Assembly: GCA_030562195.1 (NCBI GenBank)
Contig: CM060202.1
Coordinates: 5,394,001-5,458,000 of the forward strand
Direction: 5' to 3'
Length of the DNA: 64,000 nucleotides
DNA from: Nipponacmea schrenckii
Taxonomy: Eukaryota > Mollusca > Gastropoda > Lottiidae
The position numbers were made by a program, and so were the translations under genes. This document shows, piece by piece, positions 24,821 to 35,500 of this stretch. The notes below the pieces were generated by a model that had not been told where the DNA came from, searched no databases, and was given only the letters and a program-made list of their open reading frames with translations. Numbering within the stretch: the stretch's first letter is position 1; every line of letters starts with the position of its first letter.

Positions 24821-26520
24821 AAGAAAAGAGTTTGTGTTAATGGATATATGAACTGATTGTTTTCTAATATGGCCTGTTTGTGATATGTTTATTATAAATA
24901 GTATATACATGGTACTAGTGTATATATATATTTAACTAGTCAATGTATTCAATCATGTACTTAGAGCAATGTAGTAGATCTCTCCATTGAGCCAGGGAGA
25001 GCTTGCTAGCCTTTTATACCACCTTATATGATCTAGAATTTTCAATTTGATGATAGTTTATCACTAAGATTATTACAAACATTGTGCTTACCTCTATTTT
25101 TCTAAATAATGAAAATTTACAAAAATTTGATCTGAAATGTTATACATGCTCATCTTATATTCTTTAAAACTGTTGTGAATATTGTGTCTGAATGTGAATA
25201 GCTTGCAACAATTTTATCTTTTATTAGATGAGAATGTTTCCTTCAATTCTATTTGTTTGCATTTGATTATCATTTTTATTATTTTATTATTATATCTAAG
25301 TGCTCAATTACGATAAAAAATCCTATTATATAGTCTGAATTGATACTTACTGAACACTGGTGCAGAGTCACGGCCTTATAGAAATATGTGTGATCTAAGT
25401 TATTGAATCATATTATGACATGTGTGTTGTTGTTATAGAGACCAATGGATTTGAAAAGATAACAAACCAGATTATATTTTTTACTGATAGCTGTCACGAT
25501 ATTAAAATATTTACCACTGTTATCTTGTTTTATGTTACCAAATTAAATATTCATAAACATGGACCATTCAACAATATAGCATTATATAGCAATTATAGAG
25601 TTGGTCATCAAGTTTTAGTCAGGCCTATTAGAACATTTGCACTAATTCAATTACAGAAGCTGATGTTTGAAGGGAAGGGGGTGGTGTGGAAAAAATGTTG
25701 GCATTATTATATTCTCAGAAATACTAAGGTGGATCTGCTATGAGGATATGCTATACATTATGTGTTTAGTTTAATGTAACTAAAAAAGTAAAACCTTATG
25801 TGTACAATCAAATTTTTATATGGGCTGGATGCTATAAACAGATCCTCTGATAAACACACAGTTACAATTTATCAATCAGCACCCAATGAACTGAACATAA
25901 AATCTAAATGCTCAAAGTTGGCTTACAAGAATATGTATTCATCGGTGAACATAAACTGGTGTCATAATAAATATATTCTCTTATCAATATCAGGGAACTT
26001 CAGACGATAAACTGACAGCCTAGTCGTATTTGATTGGCTAAGAAAGTTGAGTCACCACAGCACCAGAACAGATTTAACTAAATCTGAAGCTATTTTGACA
26101 AGACTCTGAAATTTGAAATCCACCCGTGTTAGACCCTTCACGAATAACACTGACAAATCGGGAGTTTTATCATCCTCAAATTGTAACATAGGCGTGGTCA
26201 GATTTAGGGAAATCCCCATTTCTATTTTAAGAAACAAAACTTCATATTTGGTTTTTCCATGAACATGAATATTTACCAAGAAAGTACACAAGAAAGACAT
26301 AAACAATGAATACGTTTCCAGATGTAAGACGAGTCTCTTCTTAGTTAAAACAAACTATAAAGATTTAGCAGGGCCTTTAGTTTGTCAACGTTGACTGTTT
26401 GATAATTTGATTTGTGTAGATCAAGTCCTATTATAATAGTCTAAAAGAAGGCTACTTTTACTTTCGATTTCCTTGTTAGTTTTTTATCTGACAGACTTTT
26501 CTATTTCCGTTTTTAGTTTC
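24821..26520. other. SIDT 3' UTR and intergenic region
   Basis: No supported gene. Open frames at 25420-25743, 25798-26010 and 26052-26306 have no recognisable domains and AT-rich random-looking composition. An inverted CCAAT motif (TTGATTGGC, near 26031) lies about 530 bp before the PARP start. Confidence 0.5.
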
Positions 26521-26565
26521 ATTATTCACAACATCGGATGATAAAGTATTAAAAAGAAGAGATGG
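26521..26565 (+). repeat. Decayed duplicate of the last SIDT exon at the start of the PARP gene
   Basis: The stretch ATTATTC..ACATCGGATGAT..AGTATTAAAAAGAAGAGAT aligns with 24758-24803, the beginning of the terminal SIDT exon. It includes an identical 19-base run, AGTATTAAAAAGAAGAGAT. A three-base gap and a few substitutions separate them. The PARP start codon begins inside the last bases of the match (GAGATGG). Confidence 0.7.
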
Positions 26566-29500
26566 CTGAGGATGGCAGCATGCCGATTGTTTTACAGGTA
26601 GCATTTTATTTCCTTAAGTCCAGCAAGGACTGCTTATAATAGGCCTATAAGATAGACTACTGGGTGTTTAACATGGAATACCTTGATCTCTGTCAGGTCC
26701 CTAAATTCTGAATTCCGAACAACCCCCTCTGCCAACAAGTAGAATCTGGTTGTTAGCCTATGTATAACATATAAAGCTAAGTCATATCCCACTAAGTATT
26801 TGAACTGTCGCCAGAATTGGTAATGGGGCCCTTTTCATCAGGAAATTTTGGAAGCAGACTGACTTATTTCTGGGGATTTTGAGGGGAACAAAATCCCAAT
26901 CAAAATGTTTATCTCATTGATTTTGTGTAAATTAATCAATCTGCAACCCTTGTAAACCCCACCCTAGCGACAGGGCGGAATATGACAAGAATTTAAAACA
27001 AGTAAAAGATGACAATATGACACCATTGCATGCTTGAGATGTGGCCCTCAACTCTTATATTGTACGTAGGCCCTACATCTAGGTGCTACTATATATCAAA
27101 TTCTCTATACAATAGCTGTTTGGCTCAGCACATTCTCACATAAAATATCTAAAATAGATGCATCCTTCAGCATTGTATCTTGTTGAGAAATTTGAATGGT
27201 TAAAACAGGAAAGAAATATATACCAGTACCTAGGATTTTTGTTGTATAATGTTTTTTAGAATATACCTAAAGCTTGGTCATATCATACTGTGATAGATCT
27301 TCTAGAAGTTTATTGTGATGACGAGGATATAGAAATATTAGAAGTGGAATACTTTCAAAATGAAAAATCTGTTGTCAAAACAGGCTTCTCTTATAATATT
27401 GGTAAGTTCAGTTATTTCAAACCGATTCATTGTCACAATTTGAATTTGGTATTTGATCACCTGACATTTTGATTGAAAGAAGACATTTTGATTTTTTCGA
27501 AAGAAGGTGTTGATGATCAGTTTTCAGTCAAATGGTAGATTAGCCTATAGGCCTATATGTGTCCATATTTCAGGACTTGATTAAGTCATCTTTTGTTTTT
27601 CATTAAACAGATTTTCAAAGACTTGTTAAAAAGAGCAGACGTGAAAAGCCAGATATTAAAATTATGATGTTACCCCCTGCAGATGGTTTGATATTTACTA
27701 ATTTATCATCTGATGTCACGATTGACAAAATACAGAAATATTTAAACTCAGAACAAGATGAAGAAATTATCCAGAAACATAACTTTTATGAATCAAATGG
27801 CTGTTTTGTTTTGAAGTTAGATAATACTGAAGGTACGATTCTCTCTTTACACGATAAAATGTAGTTTTTAGAATGAATATCTGACATCTTGATGCTCAGT
27901 GGAAAGAGAACTATAAAAAGAGAGGAAAAACTATTGAGTTGAAGTCTAGTATTTGTGCTTTTGGAAAAATCCTTTTACAACATCTGTAAAAAAATTCCAT
28001 TAACATAACCTGTACAATCAATATGACAAGCCTCTTAAGATGGCTGCGTTCTGTCAGCAGTTTTATACAGTTGATATGCACGTAGGCTACAGATAGAGAG
28101 GGAAATGCAACTTTCACGAAATTTGTTTCCATCGGTAAATGATCAAGTGGTCTGGTATTTTTATACGCCCACATGAAATGGGGGGCGTATATTGTCGTCA
28201 CCCACATCCGTCCGTCGGTCTGTCCGTTGGTCCGCCCGTCCGTCCACAATTGCTCGTAAACACTCTACACGGTGTAATTCTTGACGGATTTAGATGAAAC
28301 TTAATATGAGTGTTTATGATCACGCAAGGATGAACCCTATTGAAAATCAGCGAAATCGGAAAAAAAATTAATATGAGTTCGTGCCCTTGTTCTTGAATGG
28401 CTCGTAAACACTCTACAACGTGCAATTCTTGACTGATTTTGATGAAACTTGGTGTGAGAGTATGTTATAACTCAAGGATAAACCCTATCGAAAATCAGCG
28501 AAATCGAAAAACATTTAGTATGATTTATTGCCCTTGTTCTTGAAAACGCGTTCAATTTTCAATGAAGCCTATTGCAAACCAGTCAAATCGAAAAAAAATT
28601 AATATCAGTTATTGCCCTTGTTTTTGAAAACACGTTCAATTTTTAGCTTGTAAGCACTCTACGAAGCACAGTTATTGACCGATTTTGACGAAACTTGCTG
28701 AAATCACCCAAGAATGAACCATTTTGAAAATAGCACATATCGAAATATATTTAATAGGAATTATTGCCCTTGTTCTATAAAATGTGTTGGATTTTTGCCT
28801 TGTAAACACTCTACAAGTCACAATTCTTGAGCGATTTTGACATAACTTGGCAAGAGTATTTGTAATCACCTAAGGATGAACCCTATTGAAATTCAGTTAA
28901 ATCGAAAAATATTTAGTATCAGTTATTGCCCTTGTTTTTGAAAACGCGTTCAATTTTAGCTTGTAAGCACTCTAGAAAGAACAATTCTTAATGGATTTTG
29001 ATAAAACTTGGCTTGAGTATTTGTTTTTACCCAAGGATGAACCTTATTCAATTTTAGCTTGTAAACCCTCTAGAAAGAACTATTCTTAATGGATTTTGAT
29101 TAACTTTGGCTTGAGTATTTGTTTTTACCCAAGGATGAACCCTATTATAAATCAAATAAATAGAAATATATTTAGTGTCAGTTATAGCCCTTGTTCTTGA
29201 AAACGCGTTCAATTTTAGCTTGTAAACACTCTAGAAAGAACAATTTTTTTTAATGAAACTAGAGACCCTAGAAAAAAATATATCGTGGAAGGTTGAATAT
29301 TTCATTCCACTTATTGTAACCTTACTGAAAAGTTTTTATTTGAAATAAATGCTGCCAGTGGGCGTATATTACCTTGCCTGGCAAGCTATCTTTGATTGAA
29401 TATGCTGTGTTTGGGATGTGAATATACATTCTGGGCATGTTTTCATACTAAAAAATTCAATGAGCTAAAAAAAAAGAATTGAAAATAAGTTGGTATCATT

Positions 29501-32500
29501 TCTTTTGGACACTAGTTTAAAGTCATATTTTGTTTGCATTATTTCATTTTTGTTGCACTTTGTACTTTTAATGATGTTATTATCTGGAAGGAGTATTTAA
29601 TTCTTTAATCTATGTTTGCAGTTACAGAAAATTTGGTGAAAAAGTCTATTCAAGGGGCTACAGTTGAACTATTCTATGATGTTTACCAGGGAGAGGCCTT
29701 GAGGAGAATAACTGATCAGATAAACCAGGAAAGGCTATCTGATGATGAAGATAATTGTGACAGTAATGACAACAGGTCCTCTTCTTCTGAGGATTCTGAA
29801 AGTGATAGTGATGATGGTATAGAAGATGAACTTGACTTAGATTTGGATGATATTCATATTGAAGAAGATTCACCTTCAAGATCATCTATTTGTTCTTTAG
29901 GAAACTCTCAGAATACCATTGACAGGTAAGATTTCATGCCATCTTAATTTGCAATCAAGTTATTGGAACCATGGCATAAGTAAGAACAAGTTATTACTGA
30001 GTATATGATTCTCCGCATCCTGTGAATGTAGATGTTTCCTAGATGGTGTCGAGAGGCTGACCTTTATAATATCACTTCCTACAAAAAAAAAAAAATTTTA
30101 TTGTTAAAATAGTGATGAATACATTGATTATAAAGTGATACAGATATATTCAAACATAAGTAACATGTTTCAATTTCCATTTTAATATTCCTTTTTTACT
30201 TTCTACTTAGTATATAAAAGAAAATGAGAACCAAATGTGATAATAGTTATGTAAAAACAGAAAATAAAATATTAGATCGGGCACATCATTACCTGAATTT
30301 TGTATTTCATTATTTCATAAGTACTTAATCAAAATCAACTATGCTGTGCCTCCAAAGTAATAGATCACTAGATAGATCAAACATTCAACAATTCAACATA
30401 AAAAGGACTTAATAGCAGACTTGACATGTACAATTACAAAAATTACTAAGTTGTTTTTGTCATTATATTTTGCAGAAGTCCCGAAGAAAATGAGATACCA
30501 ATAGAGACAGAATATGTGTTTGACCAAAATAACCACCATAAGGTTAAACTATTACATAAAAGACATTTTGGTAAAAACTTTAAAAATTGTGAAGTTCAAA
30601 TAGTATTAACCAGTTGTAAAGTTGTTTTTAAAGGGAAGAAAGTTGACATTGATAGTTCCAAAATTGAAATGTTTCAATTTTGTCAATCCATAGAGAAGAA
30701 AGTAACCAACAAATTACAAAAACCATTCCTGGAAATATTGAATTCGGTGAGAGGAGAGCAATATTTAAGTTCTATATTTGATAGTGATGATGAAGTAATA
30801 GGTTATATTGAAGATGATGTGTTAGCTGTTGTAGGAATCAACCCGCCAAAAATAACACAATTCCTTAAATTTAGCCAAAACCAGTTGCTATCTGACAAAA
30901 TACCTATCAAGGAATCCTATCGGTATTATGTGGAAAATTCATGGAATAAAATGAAGACAGAGAAGGAGGAAAAGTTTTTGGTCAAATTAGTCCAAGAACA
31001 AAATATGATAATGATTTATGGATTAAATGGTGATGTAGGAGCTGTCAAGAAAGATATTATGGAAGTTCTTCTCCAAAATCAACATGATTCAAAGACAGTG
31101 ATTCTAAATGGTGCCATTGCCCGATGTATTTCAAAATATTTCAAGGCTAGCATGGATTCCTTGAGGGATTCTTTACGGTTTGTATTCAAATGAATCAATT
31201 GTTTTCAGAGTTCTGAGGCAGCTATTTCTCTATCTTGCTTCTGATTTGTTTCAATATTACTATTTGTCCAATTTTACTGAAATTTTATTTCAATTAAAGG
31301 CTTTGTTTTGTTTCTTTTGACTTAAAAGTCTTTTTCTACTCATTATAGAGAGTGCCATGGATCTTTAAAAGATGACTTGGATGAATCATCATATACTATT
31401 AAAGTAACTGGTAGTCCTGCTAAAGTTCAAGAAGTTCTGAAAAAAATAGAGGAAATTAAGAAATCAGTATGGCATGAACAAGTTAATTTGAAAAGGGACA
31501 TAACTCAAAATGGAACAGGTAACCAGTTTCACACCAAATATATAAAATTCAATAAAAGCTAAAACCTTTCTGTATATGGACGTAAATTGTATCATACTAG
31601 TTGAATAGTACTTAGTGTAGTAGTTTTGACATCAACAAAACATCATTAAAAAAATGTCTGGCTGGGAAAAAAATAAATCAACAGCCCTGATTGTATGTCA
31701 ATGCACCTTTCTGTTCACATTTCCTCATAAACGCTCTAGTTTGTAACTAATTTTGATAAAATAAAGATCAAGTATGAACTAGAGTGCTTTTAAGCATTAC
31801 CGCAGGCTTATCAGTTCATGTTTAATGATAATGCCTGTAACTAATTTTGATAAAATTAAGATCAAGTATGAACTAGAGTGCTCTCCAAGCATTACCGCAG
31901 GCTAGTATCAGTTCATGCTTAATGATAATGCCTGTTTTATTGTATGTGTGTTGAAAAAAATTCCCAGAACTTGTATGTAGGTATATGTTCAAAAAATAAA
32001 GATCAAGTGAGGTAGTGCCTAATTTCATAAACCTCATACCAACTAAATTTGGACATGATCCAATTTCTTGCAAAATCTTAGCTCCGAATGTATGGATGTG
32101 AAACTCAATGTTCTGTTGTTTAATTTCAGAGTTAAAATTGTTAGTTTATGACTTGAAAAATACCAATCAGAAGCGATTTATTACAACTTTTGAAGATGAA
32201 AATAAATGTTGCATTGAATTTCTTAATTTAAAACCGGAACAACATAACTATCTTCCTAGGTGAGATATGTTTTAAAATATTTTATGATAACAGAATATAT
32301 CTCAGTCCAGGATAATTACTGAAGTGCAGCCTAATATATTTTATATTATCTCTGTACAAGGTGGTTGGGATTTTTAATGCTCTTTCTTTTTATTCCAGGT
32401 TTTTACCTCGAAATTCCAAACCAAAAGTACCTAAAAAACCTGTTCATTTAAGGAGACCAAGTAGTTACCACAGACCCACCTGTTCTGTTAATATTCACCA

Positions 32501-35500
32501 AGCTACCGTCACTGTTAAAAAGGGTGATATAACAAGAGAAAAGGTAACTAGTAACATTTATGAAATTTGTCTGAGATAAATTTTTAAACCAAATCCTACG
32601 TTTACTTAATTTTAAAAATAAGTTAATTTCTAGCATTTTGATAAATTTTACATTATGAGTGGGCATAATTTCTCTTGGAATAGATTTTTATGACTTGGAA
32701 ATTATGGTAATTTCAACAGTAGGAAGTATTTCTGCTGTAAGGTTGTTTATTGGTGGGAACCTGGAGCCTGTTTCACGAAAACTTAACTTAGGATGATTTT
32801 AGTGTTCCAATGGTAAGATTGGTCAATCACTAAAATTGAGTTTTTTATTAACCAATTAGGTTACTGTATTTCTTAAAATCTTGATTGTATCTTTGTTAAA
32901 ATTTTGTGAAACAGGTCCCAGCTCAATAGGCATGGTATTAAATATAGTAACATACTTGTGATGTAGACTTCTATATATCATATATTTATACAGGCTGATG
33001 TTTTAGTGAATGTATTGAGCCCAAATTTGAATTTGAAAAGTACTGCAGTTGGTCTTTCATTCTGTAAATCTGGTGGACATCAGTTGGAAAAGGTAAGTTT
33101 GATAAAGCTGTATCTATTCTGGAGTTAAAGTTTCAACTTAAAGTTTACTATTTGCATTCAGCAATCTGATATTTCAGCTTGTGTTTTTACAGATCTGGTT
33201 TCATTCTTCATGATTTCCTTAATTTATTGTTATCTTAACCTTTGTATTTAGGCTTTTCAAGCAGAAAAGAACAAATTAAATCCAGTAAATGCTGATCTTG
33301 GAATAGTTAACAGAGGTTCAACCAGTGTTCCTGTGGGTACAATTATGGAAACAACTGGTTTTGGCCACTTAAATTGTAAATATATTCTTCATGTTTTGTT
33401 AGAGAAGTATAAAGGGGGAACATCTTTACAGGTTAGTACTTTTTAAATTTGTCTAAGAACATATTGTTTTCTAAGAACATATAGTTTTCTAAGAACATAT
33501 AGTTTTTTAAGAACATATAGTTTTCTAAGAACATATAGATTTCTAAGAATATATAGTTTTTTTAAGAACATGTAGTTTTCTAAGAACATGTAGTTTTCTG
33601 AGAACATATAGTTTTCTAAGAACATATACTTTTCTAAGAACATGTACCGGTAGTTTTCTAAGAACATGTAGTTTTCTAAGAACATATAGTTTTCTAAGAA
33701 CATAAGAAGTTGTTATCATTGCATAATAAAGTTGTTTCTTATGTTATTTTTTCATTGCCTTCACTTAAAATGTCAATAAAGATAGATGATAAAAAATAGG
33801 TCCATTCTTTCGACTGTCTTTTTCAGGTTTTGTCAAAAGCTATCAGAAATATTTTATTGAAAAGCAATGCTCATAATGTTTCATCTGTAGCTTTTCCTGC
33901 TCTTGGAGTTGGTAGACTGTATAAATTTCCACCAGACAAGATTTCAGCTGTTTGTTTGAAAGAATTACAAGATTCTATAAAAGATTTTCCTAATATTAAG
34001 GTAATTCAATAATAATATTATAGTTAGAGAGAGTTATTTTAACACATTACTCCCTCTTACATCATTGAGGTATAAACCAAACTTCTCCATATCAATAAAG
34101 CTCTCAGGTAAATGGACTACCTAGATTTACCAAATATCTGTCTCACTGTTTTCAAAACCAACCATTTTATCATCAATAAGGATATATTTAGCTCTCTGAT
34201 TTGCACAAATATCATACAACTTTTCCATTCCAAATTAGATGTAGAATAAAAATTATATATAAAGCAATATTGAGCAAAATCTTGAGTTAGAAATTCCACC
34301 TTCCTGAACAGGAAGCTAACATATATTGTAACGTTATTGTGTTTAACATGTTAATGTATAATGTTTCGAATTCCCTTGCCGAAGCTGCATCATTTTCCGG
34401 TTAGCTCTTTCTGGAATTGCAGAAACCACAGGCATTAGATGAGTGATCTGAATATCACAAATGGAAGTCAAATATGTTCTGTATATGCATAAAGTGGATA
34501 GAACTCAAATGCTTTCCAATATTGTAGAGATCGCTTAAAGTAAATTATTGCCTTTTATTGTAGCCATCTATTTCTCTCTTTTTTAGCATGTTACTTTTGT
34601 TATTTATGATGAGGATGTATATAAGGAGTTTTCGAAGCAAATGAGGCACTATGGATATAGTCCACCTCAATCTCCTGATCGAGGAGCAGCAGCTCTTGCT
34701 AGTTCAGATTCTGAGAGTAGCAGTGATTCAGAAGATAACTTCACCATACATTCTGTTCAAGGTATTTTCTTATACTTGTTTCATAGAATAGGATTGCTTC
34801 TTAACTTTGTTATCATCTGTTTGTGATGAAACTTTGTATTATCTTTGTGTGATGAAACTTTGTATCATCTGTTTTTGATGAGACTTTGTATCATCTGTTT
34901 TTGATGAGACTTTGTATCATCTCTTTGTAATTAAACTTTGTATTATCTGTATGTGATGAAAGACTGTATCATCTGTTTGTGATGAAACACTGTATCATCT
35001 GTGTGTGATGAAACACTGTATCATCTGTGTGTGATGAAACACTGTATTATCTGTTTATGATGAAACACTGTATCATCTGTTTGTGATGAGACTTTGTATC
35101 ATCTCTTTGTAATTAAACTTTGTATTATCTGTATGTGATGAAAGACTGTATCATCTGTTTGTGATGAAACACTTTATCATCTGTTTATGATGAAACACTG
35201 CATCATCTGTATGCGATGAAAGAGACTGATGTACTTGTCACAATCATGATTTTGATAGTTGTTTAAACAGATCAGGAAGGTTACAAGGTTTCACTTAACA
35301 TACAGGAATCTTTATCAAGTACAAAGAATAATGATACAAAATAGAGCAACAAAAGTATAGACATGTTTAGTAACATATTGACTTCTATAACTCCCTGAGA
35401 TAAATGATAAACAACACTAACAATAGATAGAAGATAAGGTTTTAAGTTTGAGGGGTTGCGATCTAATGCTGGATACTGGAATGGAGTCAATGATTGAGAA

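Noticed and set aside
25420..26306. Small genes between SIDT and PARP
   Set aside because: Open frames lack splice partners, domains and codon bias; this is most likely UTR/promoter DNA.
33443..33703. Minus-strand MFLENY-repeat open frame
   Set aside because: It is the translation of an 18-bp minisatellite in a PARP intron.
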